NCBI GenBank assembly: GCA_016192135.1
Contig: JACPUR010000013.1
Span: 186,001-250,000 of the forward strand
Reading direction: 5' to 3'
Length of the DNA: 64,000 nt
Source: Candidatus Tectomicrobia bacterium
GTDB lineage: Bacteria > UBA8248
Position numbers and translations under genes: made by a program. Positions 16,281 through 25,720 of this stretch are shown here, in pieces. Every line of letters starts with the position of its first letter. Position 1 is the first letter of the stretch. Under the pieces are notes generated by a model. The model made no database searches. It was given only the letters and a program-made list of their open reading frames with translations, and had not been told where the DNA came from.

Positions 16281-19200
16281 TTACTTCCGCGTGCAAACCA
16301 GAGCCCCACCGTAGGTGCACTCGATGGGGCCGAGGTTTCGCCAGAATTCTTCAAAAAGATAATTCACATTTCGATAGAGGTTCTCCGTCCCGGGAGCCGG
16401 CCGGATGAGCGCGTAGTCCCGATCGAAGGGGCCGACGATGTGGCCCGAGGAAGTCTCATTCCGGCGGAACACGGCATCGGCCGGAGAGTCAGGAGGCGAT
16501 TCATTGGATTCGCCCAAGGAAACGGGATTTGGGGAACCTCCCGCCGGTGTCTGGGTCGTGCCGATGGATGCGGCGACGGTGTTCGCCTTCTCATAAGTTC
16601 CAGGAAGTGGATTCGGCGTTTCCGGAGTCGTGACCGCCGGGGCTGGCGCAGGCGCCGGAGTGTTCGGCGCCGGGGTTGGAGCCGGCGCGGGAGCCCCAAT
16701 CGGGTGGCCGTTCATCGTATAAGGCCCGGCCTTGGGTCCCTCAATGGTGATCAGGGCCGCGGCCCCGGCGCCGCCCGCGCCGGCGACTTTCCCCGTGAGG
16801 ACCGCGCTGGCGCCCGAGATGGTCAGCGAATTCACGTTCAGGTCGCCGGTGATGGTGCCGCTCGCCAGCAGTTTGGTGTTTCCGGCGGTCATGTTCCCTT
16901 TGATGTCGGTGGCCTTCACCGTGACGGCCCCGGCCGCGTCGAGGCTCGCCGTGCCGAAGTCCGTTGTTCCGCTCCCGGCGTCCTGCGTCAGCGAATTCAC
17001 CCGGAGGACGTTCCCCACAGTCACGTCCCCCGCGCTTTCGATGGTCAACGCTCCGAGCCGCGCCGTTCCGCCCGCCGCCGCGTTGAAGGTGACGTCGCCG
17101 GAGGTGCCGGCCCTCAGGGTGAGATCCTGGCCCCCGGCGGACGCCGCGTTCAGCGCGCCGTTCAAGGTGATGTTCCCGCCGGCCACGGTCTCCCCTCCGT
17201 TCGTCGTGTCGAGCGTGAGGCCCGAGCCGAGGGTCAATCCTTGGTTGAAAGTGATGCCGCCGCCGGCCCGGGTGGAAATGACTCCCCCCGCATTGATGTT
17301 GTCGTTGACCGTCACGCTCAGCGCGTTCAGCGTGAACCCGCCGGCCCCGGTGATGCCCCCCGCCGTGGCGTCCAGGGTGAGCGCCCCGGCCGAGGTGAGG
17401 GTCACCCCCGCCGCGATCCGGATGTCGTCGTTCGCGTCCGCGGCGTTGTTCGAGTTCCCGTCCAGGGCGAGGCCGCCCGTGTCCGTCGTCAGGCTGGCGT
17501 TGAGGCTGATGCGGTCCCTAGCCTTCACCGACAGGGCATTAAAGGTTGAAGCGCCGCCGGAGAAGGTCACCTGGCCCCCCGCCGCCGTGGCCTCGAGGGT
17601 GAGGGTACCGGAGACGTTGTTGCTCTGGCCCGCGGTGACCCCATCCACGGTGATCCCGGTGGTGTTGGCCCCGCCCAGGGTGAGGCCGCCGGCCGTGATG
17701 TTCTGAAGCTCGGCGCCGCTGATGTTCATGTCGCCTGCCGCCCCCAGGCCGATCGTCCCCGCCGAGGAGCGGGAGATGGTGGTGGCGGCCCCCCCGCTGC
17801 TCAGGCCCCCCTGGAGGCCGAGGTCGGCGGCGGTGATTGTGAGGGAGTTCCCCCCGGTGGAGAGGGACATGCCGGCCGCCACGGTGAGGGTTCCCGTCCC
17901 GTCGTTGTTTGTGTCGGCGTTGACTGCCGTCGCTCCCCCGGTGGTGAGGCTCTGGCTGAGGGTCACCCCCGCCAGGGCGTTCACGTTCAGGGGCTTGTTG
18001 ATCGTGGAGGCGGCCCCGGAGAAGCTCACCGTGCCCCCCGCGCCGGTGGCGGTTAGGGTCAAGGTCCCGGAGATGCCGGCGAGGTTGGCCGCGGTGACGC
18101 CGTCCACGGTGAGGGTGGTGGTGTTGGCCCCGCCCAGGGTGAGGCCCGCCGCCGTGATCTTCTGGAGCTCGGCCCCCGAGATCGCGAGCCCGACCGCAGC
18201 CCCCCCGAGGCGGAGCGTCCCCGCCGAGGAGCGGGAGATGGTGGTGGCGGCCCCGCCGCTGTTCAGGCTCCCCTGGAGGTCGATGTCGGCCAAGGTGAGC
18301 GTGAGGGAGTTCCCCCCAGTGGAGAGCGTCATGCCGGCCGCCACGGTGAGAGAGCCCGCCCCGTCGTTGTTGGTGTCGGCGTTGCTCGACGTCGCTCCCG
18401 CCGTGGTGAGGCTGTCATTGACCGTCACGCCGCCCGCGGCGTTCAGCGTGAGCGCGCCGGCCCCGACGATGCCCCCCGTCGTGGCGTCCAGGGTGAGGGC
18501 CCCGGCCGAGGTGAGGGTCACCCCCGCCGCGATCCGGAGGTCGTTGTTGGCCTCCGCTCCACCGCTATTGCTGTTGTTGGCGTCCCCGTCCAGGGTGAGA
18601 GCACCCGTGTCCGTCGTCAGGCTGGCGTTGACGCTGACGCGGTCGTTGGCGTTGACCGCCAGGGTCTTGAACGTCGAGGCCGTGGTCTGGAAGGTCACCG
18701 CGCCCCCCGCTGCCGTGGCGTTGAGGGTGACGGTCCCGGAGATGCCGGCGAGGCTCAGCGCGGTGATGCCGTCCACGGTGAGAGTAGTGGTGTTGGCCCC
18801 CCCGATGGTCAGTCCCGTGGCCGTGATGTTCTGAAGCTCGTCCCCCGAGATCGCGAGCCCGACCGCCGCTCCCCCGAGGCTGATCGTCCCCGCCGAGGAG
18901 CGCGAGATCGTCGTGGCCGCCGCGCCGCTGTTCAGGCTCCCGGTCCCCTGGAGGTCGAGGTCGGCGACGGTGATGGTCAGAGGGTTCCCCCCGGTCGAGA
19001 GCGTCATGCCGGCCGCCACGGTGAGGGTTCCCGCCCCGTCGTTGTTGGTGTCGGCGTTGACCGCCGTCGCCCCCGCCGTGGTCAGGCTCTGGTTCAAAGT
19101 CACGCCGGCCAGGGCGTTCACGTTCAAAGCGCGGTTGACCGTCGAAGCTAACCCCGAAAAGGTTACCGTCCCCCCCGCGCCGGTGGCGTTCAGCGTCAGC

Positions 19201-22200
19201 GGCCCGGTGACGGTATTGAGGTCGGCCACCGCGAGGTTGTTCACCGTCAGCCCGGTGGTGTTCGCCCCCCCGATGGTGAGCCCGCTCGCCGCCGTGATGC
19301 TCGCTAACTGCGCCTTGCTGAGGGTCATGTTCGCCCCCGCGGCGTCGCCTAGGCCGATCGTCCCCGACGAGGCGAGGGTCACGGAGCCCGCGCTGTTGAG
19401 CGTGCTGTTGAGCGCAATGTTGGTGGCTGAGATCGAGAGGTTCCCCGTGTCGGTCGTAACGCCGACGTTCATCGTGGCCGCGCCGGTGGCGTTCACCGAC
19501 AGGGCGTTGAAGGTCGAGGCCGCGGTCTGGAAGGTCACCGCGCCCCCCGCCGCCGTGGCCTCGAGGGTGAGCGTGCCCGAGACATTGTTGCTGTTCGCCT
19601 CCGAGATGTTGTCCACCGTGATCGCGGTGGTGTTGGTTCCCCCGATGGTCAGCCCCGTCGCCGTGATTTTCGCCAGCTCGATCTTGTCGAGGATCAAGCC
19701 CACCGCGCCGTCACCAAGAGTGATCGTCCCCGCCGAGGAGCGGGAGATGGTGACGGAGCCCGCGCCGGTGTTCACCGTGCCCACAAGGGCGAGGTCGGCG
19801 GCGGAGATGGTGAGGGAACCGCCTCCCGGCGCGGTGAGGTTGTCGTTCAGCGTGACGATGCCCGTGGCGCTAAGGGTGTGGGCGCCTGCCCCGTCCAGGA
19901 CGATGCCGCCGGTCGTGGCGTCGAGCGTGAGGGCCCCGGCCGAGGTGAGAGTGACTCCCGCCGCGATTTGGATGTCGTTGTTCGGGACCCCGGCGTTGTC
20001 CGCATTCCCGTCCAGGGTGAGGGCGCCGGTGTCCGTCGTCAGGCTGGCGTTGACGCTGACCCGGTCGTTGGCGTTGACCGCCAGGGCGTTGAACGTCGAG
20101 GCCATCCCCGAGAAGGTCACCTGGCCGTTCGCCGCCGTGGCCTCGAGGGTGAGCGTGCCGGAGATGTTGTTGCTGTTCGCCTCCGCGACGTTGTCCACCG
20201 TGATCTTGGTGGTGTTGGTGCCGCCCAGGGTGAGGCCATTCGCCTTGATGCGCTTGAGCATGGCCCCGCTGAGGGTCATGTCCCCCCCGGCCGCCCCGAG
20301 GCCGATGGTGCCGAGGGTCGAACGCCGGATGGTGGTCGCGGCCGTCCCGCTGTCCAGGCTCACGTTGCCGTTGAGGCTGAGATTGGCCGCCGTGACGGTC
20401 AGGGTGTTGTTCCCCGTGGACAGCGATCCGTTCGGCGCCGCAACGGTGAGGGTGCCGATGCCGTCAGCGTTCGTGTCGGCGTTGACGGTGGAGGCGGCGG
20501 CCCCGGCGACGGCGTTGGAGATGGTCACGCCGTTGCGCCCGTTGAGAGTGATGCCTCCGCCGCCATTCGTGTTCAGCCCGCCGACTGTGACAGTGGCTCC
20601 GTCAATGCGGATACTGGCCCCATTGGTCCGGATGGTGTCGCCGATATTCATCGTGAAGGCGCCGGCGCCGTTGCCATCCGCGTCCGCCGTGAAAACCACC
20701 GACGCCGTGGCCCCCAGAGCCAGCAGGTTGTCGTCGAGGTTGCTGATCGTGATGTTGTTGTTTGCTTGGAGGATAATGGTAGCCTGAATCAGCCCTTCGA
20801 GCGCGGTTTCCGAGATGGTGTAGGGAGTTGGAGGAGTGGCAGCAAGAATGATGCCGCCTTGTGCCACTAGATCCAAGTCTTGCGCGCCGCCACCGCCGTC
20901 AACGATATTGATGTCGTCGGGATCCAGCAAAAGCGTGCCCGTCCGGCCCTTGGGCGCGCGGGTGTCCACCCATCCCCGGAAGGCGAGGTCCTGCTTGCCC
21001 GAGACCTCGACGAAGCCGCCGTCCCCGCCCGAGGGCCCGCCCCGGGCGGTGATGGAGCCGGCGAACCAGGTGGTCCCGTCGGCCCAGACGATGACCTTGC
21101 CGCCGTCGCCGAGCGTCAGGGCGTCGGCGGTGAGGGAGGCGCCGGGGGCCACGTAGGTGACGGCGGCGGTGGGGATGGCTCCCTTGCCCTGGTAGTCGCC
21201 CCCGATGAGGGCGGTCCCGCCTCCCCCATCCCCCGAGACGTCGATGAGGGCCCCGCCGAAAAGCCCGATCCTGTTGCCCAGCACCTCGACCCGCCCGCCC
21301 CGCTGCCCCGCCTGCTTGCCGGAGGCGTCGAGGGCGCCCGAGACGCGGACGATGCCCTCGTCCCCGCCGGCGAGGATGATCTCGCCGTTTCTCTGGACGG
21401 CCGTCCTGGCCTCGACGACGCCGCTCAGGTTGATGACGTTGTCGACGATGCCCTTCGCGGCCTGGGCGGTGAGGAGGATGGTGCCGCCCTCGGCGCTGAT
21501 GCGCCCGGAGTGGGCGAGGAGGTCGGCGACGGGCGTCCCGTCCGGCCCCGTCATCTTCTCCAGGACCTTGCCGTCCGCGGCGAGCTGGATGAGCCGGTCC
21601 CCGTAGAGGTCGAGGGTGAAGGTGAGACCCGCCCCCAGCGCGACGCGCCCCAGGCGGGCCTCGATGACCCCGGAGTTCTCCACCCACGGCGCCACCAGGG
21701 CGACGAGGCCGCCCTCGGCCGCGGTGATGGTTCCGCGGTTGATGACGTAGCCGCCGCCCGCGCCCGGCGTCTTGAAGCTGTACCGGCCGGCCAGGAAGTC
21801 GTCGTTGCGGATGTCCGAGGTGGTGGCGACCAGGCCGTTGACGTCGATCCGCGCGGATTGCCCGAACAGGATGCCGTTGGGGTTGACGAGGAAGAGGTTG
21901 CCGTTGGCGGTGAGCCGGCCGTGAATCTCGGAGACGTTGCCTCCGGTCACGCGGTTGAGTGTGACGGAGGAGGCCGAGGGCTGCTGGAAGTCGGCGTGCT
22001 CGCCGGCGCCGATGCTGAACGAGCGCCAGTCGATGATCGCCTTCTGGGTGCCCTGAACGACGTTGAGGCGCTTAGGGGAGGGCTGCTCGATCCGGGCGGA
22101 GCCCGCGATCAGCCGCCCCCCCATGGGGTTGGCGCGTGCGGCGGGGGACGCGAGCAGGCTCGCCGCAAACACGGCGGCCCCCGCCCGCCGGGCGAGCCCG

Positions 22201-22217
22201 GCCCGGCGGGGGGACAT
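16281..22217 (-). CDS. Two-partner secretion exoprotein TpsA (filamentous-hemagglutinin-type, repeat-rich)
   Basis: A 1978-residue secreted beta-helix protein. After a signal peptide ending in ARAN, residues to about 250 form a TPS domain: RLNVVQGTQKAIIDWRSFSI, ADFQQPS, and the diagnostic FLVNPNGILFG. The middle carries many copies of a repeat with cores like SRSSAGTI and GLTIGGANTT. A Pro/Ala-rich linker (PAPAPTPAPNTP) follows, then a short tail with two cysteines (CTYGGALVC) four residues from the end. ATG 22217 is favoured by an AGGAGA nine bases upstream; 22259 is an alternative in-frame ATG. The gene lies downstream of its transporter. Ligand and adhesive role are unknown. Confidence 0.93.
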   Translation of the reverse strand: MSPRRAGLARRAGAAVFAASLLASPAARANPMGGRLIAGSARIEQPSPKRLNVVQGTQKAIIDWRSFSIGAGEHADFQQPSASSVTLNRVTGGNVSEIHGRLTANGNLFLVNPNGILFGQSARIDVNGLVATTSDIRNDDFLAGRYSFKTPGAGGGYVINRGTITAAEGGLVALVAPWVENSGVIEARLGRVALGAGLTFTLDLYGDRLIQLAADGKVLEKMTGPDGTPVADLLAHSGRISAEGGTILLTAQAAKGIVDNVINLSGVVEARTAVQRNGEIILAGGDEGIVRVSGALDASGKQAGQRGGRVEVLGNRIGLFGGALIDVSGDGGGGTALIGGDYQGKGAIPTAAVTYVAPGASLTADALTLGDGGKVIVWADGTTWFAGSITARGGPSGGDGGFVEVSGKQDLAFRGWVDTRAPKGRTGTLLLDPDDINIVDGGGGAQDLDLVAQGGIILAATPPTPYTISETALEGLIQATIILQANNNITISNLDDNLLALGATASVVFTADADGNGAGAFTMNIGDTIRTNGASIRIDGATVTVGGLNTNGGGGITLNGRNGVTISNAVAGAAASTVNADTNADGIGTLTVAAPNGSLSTGNNTLTVTAANLSLNGNVSLDSGTAATTIRRSTLGTIGLGAAGGDMTLSGAMLKRIKANGLTLGGTNTTKITVDNVAEANSNNISGTLTLEATAANGQVTFSGMASTFNALAVNANDRVSVNASLTTDTGALTLDGNADNAGVPNNDIQIAAGVTLTSAGALTLDATTGGIVLDGAGAHTLSATGIVTLNDNLTAPGGGSLTISAADLALVGTVNTGAGSVTISRSSAGTITLGDGAVGLILDKIELAKITATGLTIGGTNTTAITVDNISEANSNNVSGTLTLEATAAGGAVTFQTAASTFNALSVNATGAATMNVGVTTDTGNLSISATNIALNSTLNSAGSVTLASSGTIGLGDAAGANMTLSKAQLASITAASGLTIGGANTTGLTVNNLAVADLNTVTGPLTLNATGAGGTVTFSGLASTVNRALNVNALAGVTLNQSLTTAGATAVNADTNNDGAGTLTVAAGMTLSTGGNPLTITVADLDLQGTGSLNSGAAATTISRSSAGTISLGGAAVGLAISGDELQNITATGLTIGGANTTTLTVDGITALSLAGISGTVTLNATAAGGAVTFQTTASTFKTLAVNANDRVSVNASLTTDTGALTLDGDANNSNSGGAEANNDLRIAAGVTLTSAGALTLDATTGGIVGAGALTLNAAGGVTVNDSLTTAGATSSNADTNNDGAGSLTVAAGMTLSTGGNSLTLTLADIDLQGSLNSGGAATTISRSSAGTLRLGGAAVGLAISGAELQKITAAGLTLGGANTTTLTVDGVTAANLAGISGTLTLTATGAGGTVSFSGAASTINKPLNVNALAGVTLSQSLTTGGATAVNADTNNDGTGTLTVAAGMSLSTGGNSLTITAADLGLQGGLSSGGAATTISRSSAGTIGLGAAGDMNISGAELQNITAGGLTLGGANTTGITVDGVTAGQSNNVSGTLTLEATAAGGQVTFSGGASTFNALSVKARDRISLNASLTTDTGGLALDGNSNNAADANDDIRIAAGVTLTSAGALTLDATAGGITGAGGFTLNALSVTVNDNINAGGVISTRAGGGITFNQGLTLGSGLTLDTTNGGETVAGGNITLNGALNAASAGGQDLTLRAGTSGDVTFNAAAGGTARLGALTIESAGDVTVGNVLRVNSLTQDAGSGTTDFGTASLDAAGAVTVKATDIKGNMTAGNTKLLASGTITGDLNVNSLTISGASAVLTGKVAGAGGAGAAALITIEGPKAGPYTMNGHPIGAPAPAPTPAPNTPAPAPAPAVTTPETPNPLPGTYEKANTVAASIGTTQTPAGGSPNPVSLGESNESPPDSPADAVFRRNETSSGHIVGPFDRDYALIRPAPGTENLYRNVNYLFEEFWRNLGPIECTYGGALVCTRK
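17500..20350 (-). repeat. Degenerate tandem repeats within the TpsA gene
   Basis: DNA blocks recur through the beta-helix region; for example the segment encoding SRSSAGT is found near 17,755, 18,220, 18,890 and 19,730. It is each time followed within about 100 bp by sequence for STGG or SLTTDTGALTLDG-type units. Neighbouring copies share long near-identical stretches, so units have duplicated recently and the number of repeats is likely variable. Confidence 0.8.
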
Positions 22218-22422
22218 GCGGGAGCGTCTCCTGGACAGCCAAAATCCGCATTCGTCCATCGTTCTCGGGCGTGAATACCTCTTTAAATTTTCCTGAACTG
22301 AGAATTAACATATTAATCGGCATCCTCTTGAAATACCACGAATTTTGAGGTTTTTCCGGATGATAGAGCTGTTGCGTTTTGAGAATCCGGGGAGTGATAT
22401 ATCTGGTATTTGCGTTTCAGAT

Positions 22423-24171
22423 TCAGAATCTCATTACGACCCCGAAAAAAAGACGGGGATCATCCCCATCGCCTCCGCGCGCCGCCACCCCCCGGGTGAG
22501 AGGAACGGCGATTTCCAGATGGCCGGAAATCATGTCGGTGATGTTGAGCCGGACTCCCCCGCCCGCCGACGCCAGCGATTCCCGCCGCCCGCCGCCGCTC
22601 GTTGCGCGGTTCCAGACGGCCCCAAAATCGTAGAAGGCGTACAACTGGACGCCCCGGGCGGCCCGAAGACCGAAGGGCTGATCAAGCCGAAGCTCCGCCT
22701 TCAGCGCGATTCCGTGGTCGCCGACAATCTCGGAGGGATCGTAAGCCCGGCCGAACTGCCCGCCCCCCACGCCGAATTCTTCGGAGGCGAGGAGCTGGCT
22801 GCCTCCGTACTGCCCCTGAAACGACATGAAAAGCGACAATTCCGAGAACAGGTGCTGAAGACGCGACAGTTCCGCCGTCACTTTGGTGAAGTCGCTTTTC
22901 CCATTCTCCCGGGAGAGGTTCGGGGAGCCGGTTTTCGTTTCGCCAAAGATGTCCAAACCTTGGCTCAGGCCCACGTCCAGCAGGGTCACGCCGCGCAGGC
23001 GGTCGGCGAAATCGTAGGTGAAACCGAAGGTGGCGATGCGCAGGCGGTCTTCCGTCAGGCGCTCCCCCAGTATCTCGCTCTCCGACCGCCGGGCGGTGAT
23101 CCCGGCCCGCATCAAGAGGTTTTGGGTGCGGGAACGAATGAAGGGCTGAATCAGGGTGAGTGAAACCGCCGTATTCCGGTTTTCGAACTCAAGCGGCTTC
23201 AGGTCATCGCCCGGCTCCGACCGGCTGTGGTTGACGGAAAAGATCGCCTTGGTGCCTTCGGCGCCCAATGGGATCTCGTGCATGAGCTGGCCGAATCGAA
23301 GTTCCTTCGGCGGCAGGGCGTGTATGAACCGCAGATCGGTTCTTTCAAACAGCCCGAAGGCCGAGTTGAAGGCAAGGCCGTAATAGAGCTGGTGGGGACC
23401 GATGAACTCGGTGCCGCGGTTGTCGAAACTGACAAACCCGTCGAAGTTATCCTGGGTGACCTCCAGGATGAGGTCGGAGGCTCCCGGCTGGGTCTCGGAT
23501 GGCACGAGCACCGACCGCACGCTCACACCCGGAAGGTCGTTCGCGAGCAGAAGGTAGTGTTCCAGCTCCCCTACCCGGAGAGGGCGCGACCGCTCGATTT
23601 TGCCGGCGTAACTTCTAAGGAGAGCCGATGAGCCAAGTATCTCCCCTTTGATAATGACCTGATTGATGAAACCCTCGATCACCCTCAGCCGAACTATGCC
23701 GCCGCGGATGTGCTGGGGAGGCACGATCACCTGGGAGAGGATGTAGCCATCGTTCCGGTATTTGGCGGTGATGGCCGCGGCGATCCCGTACACGTCCGCG
23801 AGCGAAATCTCTTTTCCTAAGTGATGCTCGTAGAACCGCAGAAAATCAGAATCTTTATAGACGGTGGAGCCTTCGACCACCACTCCGGCGAGGGCGAAGC
23901 GTATCTTCCCGGCCTCGCCCGGGGGAAGCGCCCGCTCCGCCGGCGGGACCACCGGCTCGATCGCCGATCGCGGCCTCTTGGGCGCTTCGAACCGCTCTTC
24001 GATTCGCCCAGGCTCCACAGTGGGAGGTACCGCCTGAGCGGAAGCTTCTTTCATGCCCAGCGCGGTCGAGAGCGCGACAAGAACCGTCATCCAACAAAAA
24101 AAGCGGGTCGACCCTGTGCCAGAGCTGCGAGATTTCAGGCGGCTGGCGGTGTACAAAACGGCTCCGTACAC
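22423..24171 (-). CDS. TpsB outer-membrane transporter of the two-partner secretion system (ShlB/FhaC type)
   Basis: An Omp85-superfamily pore of up to 582 residues that would secrete the TpsA encoded just downstream. After a signal peptide ending ASAQA and a Pro-rich stretch, a POTRA domain starts near FALAGVVVEGSTVY and contains RNDGYILSQVIVPPQ and LRVIEGFINQVII. A second POTRA precedes the barrel. The terminal RLFFGVVMRF ends in the Phe typical of outer-membrane barrels. Start choice is uncertain: GTG 24171 opens the frame, but TTG 24156 has a GGAG five bases upstream. The order transporter then exoprotein is common for such pairs. Confidence 0.92.
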   Translation of the reverse strand: MYGAVLYTASRLKSRSSGTGSTRFFCWMTVLVALSTALGMKEASAQAVPPTVEPGRIEERFEAPKRPRSAIEPVVPPAERALPPGEAGKIRFALAGVVVEGSTVYKDSDFLRFYEHHLGKEISLADVYGIAAAITAKYRNDGYILSQVIVPPQHIRGGIVRLRVIEGFINQVIIKGEILGSSALLRSYAGKIERSRPLRVGELEHYLLLANDLPGVSVRSVLVPSETQPGASDLILEVTQDNFDGFVSFDNRGTEFIGPHQLYYGLAFNSAFGLFERTDLRFIHALPPKELRFGQLMHEIPLGAEGTKAIFSVNHSRSEPGDDLKPLEFENRNTAVSLTLIQPFIRSRTQNLLMRAGITARRSESEILGERLTEDRLRIATFGFTYDFADRLRGVTLLDVGLSQGLDIFGETKTGSPNLSRENGKSDFTKVTAELSRLQHLFSELSLFMSFQGQYGGSQLLASEEFGVGGGQFGRAYDPSEIVGDHGIALKAELRLDQPFGLRAARGVQLYAFYDFGAVWNRATSGGGRRESLASAGGGVRLNITDMISGHLEIAVPLTRGVAARGGDGDDPRLFFGVVMRF

Positions 24172-24422
24172 CCGGGCGGGGATTCTTGAGAAACGGCTGC
24201 TGTCCTTATTTTACGAAAGCTTAACACAACAATCCGCCTTTAGGGCGCTCCCAAGAGCCATATTTCCCCTCTTGACATCCTCAGTACGATCTATCGTCAC
24301 GCCCCTACCGCTAGGGTGGACGCCTGCGCCGGATGCCGCCGCGGGAGATGTCATTCCCTCGCTCCTGGGATGACCGCGACAGCGATGTTCTTCCTAGATG
24401 GTCAATTGAATTCGTTCGCTTC

Positions 24423-25613
24423 CTACGGCAACTTTTGGGCCGCCGTGAGGACGTGAACCACGTCGGACGCCAAGTGAAGAAAGACGGTCATGTCACGCAT
24501 GATCTTCTCGACGGGCGCATCGCGCATGACGCCCATCCCTCCGAAAATCTCCACCGCCTGCTGAGCCACCTTGATGCAGGCCTCGGTCGTGAAAACCTTC
24601 AGGAGCTGCTTCGAAGCCGAATCGAAAGCGGCTCCTTTCTCCATGCAGCCCTCGACCACGCGGAACAAATACCCCCGCCCCGCCTCAAGACGCATGTACA
24701 TGTCGGCCAGCTTGAGGGCGACCCCCTGATGCCCGATGATAGGGCGGCCTCCCTGGACGCGGTTCCGCGCGTGCTCGAGGGCATGCTCGAAGGCGGCCTG
24801 CGCCATCCCAAGCATGTTTGCGGCGAGCTCGACGTCGTTGAATCCCGAGACATTCTCCTGCCGGACGCTCTTCCCCTTGTTGACTTCCCCAAGGCGGTGG
24901 GCATCGGGGATGCGGCAATTCTCGAAGATGAGCTCGGCGTTCTGATACGTCCGCCATCCGACCTTGTCGTGGGTTCGCCCAATCCGGAATCCAGGGGTAT
25001 CGGCCGGGACGAAAAACATCGTGGTCCCCTTGGCCAGGGGGACTGCCGAGTCGGTCCGCGTCATGATGATATAGAGTTTAGCCACTCCGCCGTTGGCGAT
25101 GAAGTGCTTCATGCCGTTCAATATCCAGTCGTTTCCTTGCCGGACGGCCGACAATTTCAAGCCCAGCTTCGGGTCGCTGGAAGGCCAGCGGTTGTCCGAC
25201 CCCGCATCAGGCTCGGTGCTTCCCATCCCCAGCAAATAAGCATCGTCGTTCATGAAGGGAGGCAGGAAACGCTCCCGCTGTTCATCGTTGGCGAGTTCCG
25301 TGAGCATGGGGGTCCACTTCCAGCATTGGCTGAAAGTCTTGGCGATGCCTCCATCCCCGCGGGCGAGTTCCAGGATGACCAGCGTTTGGCCCATCAGATC
25401 CACACCCGGGCCTCCGAACCGCTCGGGCACCGCGAGGGTGCGCAAGCCCAGGGCAGAGCCCTTCCGGATGACGTCCCAACAGATGGTCTCCCGAGGGTTG
25501 ACGATGCGGTCCCTCTCGGCCGAAATGGGGCGTATCTCTTTTTCGGCGAACTCCCTCGCCAGCTGCTGCAAGGCCAAGTTTTGTCCGGAGACTTGCGCGA
25601 CGGCTAGTTCCAT
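24423..25613 (-). CDS. Acyl-CoA dehydrogenase-like flavoprotein with altered C-terminal active-site segment
   Basis: A 396-residue protein with the acyl-CoA dehydrogenase order: N-terminal helices, the FAD/substrate segment GMGSTEPDAGSDN, a beta domain, and a C-terminal IFGGMGVMRDAPVEKIMRD. The segment that in short-chain enzymes reads like YEGT, with the catalytic Glu, is here LHLAS; no Glu is seen at the alternative isovaleryl-type position by my alignment. It may use another base or act on an atypical substrate. The ATG at 25613 follows a GGGGAGGA site by eight bases. It lies 107 bp after the ferric-type permease gene on the same strand. Confidence 0.9.
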   Translation of the reverse strand: MELAVAQVSGQNLALQQLAREFAEKEIRPISAERDRIVNPRETICWDVIRKGSALGLRTLAVPERFGGPGVDLMGQTLVILELARGDGGIAKTFSQCWKWTPMLTELANDEQRERFLPPFMNDDAYLLGMGSTEPDAGSDNRWPSSDPKLGLKLSAVRQGNDWILNGMKHFIANGGVAKLYIIMTRTDSAVPLAKGTTMFFVPADTPGFRIGRTHDKVGWRTYQNAELIFENCRIPDAHRLGEVNKGKSVRQENVSGFNDVELAANMLGMAQAAFEHALEHARNRVQGGRPIIGHQGVALKLADMYMRLEAGRGYLFRVVEGCMEKGAAFDSASKQLLKVFTTEACIKVAQQAVEIFGGMGVMRDAPVEKIMRDMTVFLHLASDVVHVLTAAQKLP

Positions 25614-25720
25614 TCGATACATCCTCCCCAAGAAGGCTCAACCGCGTTTTGGCGCCGTGAGTGCAGGAACCACGGCCTCATCAGGCGCAGGTTCGCCTGA
25701 TTTCGGCGGGTGGCGGCGTC

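Noticed and set aside
17500-20350. Possible CRISPR-like array
   Set aside because: Repeats are long, variable and in frame with a beta-helix protein; no short constant repeats with unique spacers.
16732-20787. Plus-strand open frames of 324-624 codons opposite the TpsA repeats, some with membrane-like composition
   Set aside because: They reflect repeated codons of the TpsA gene read backwards; no initiation signals or family motifs.
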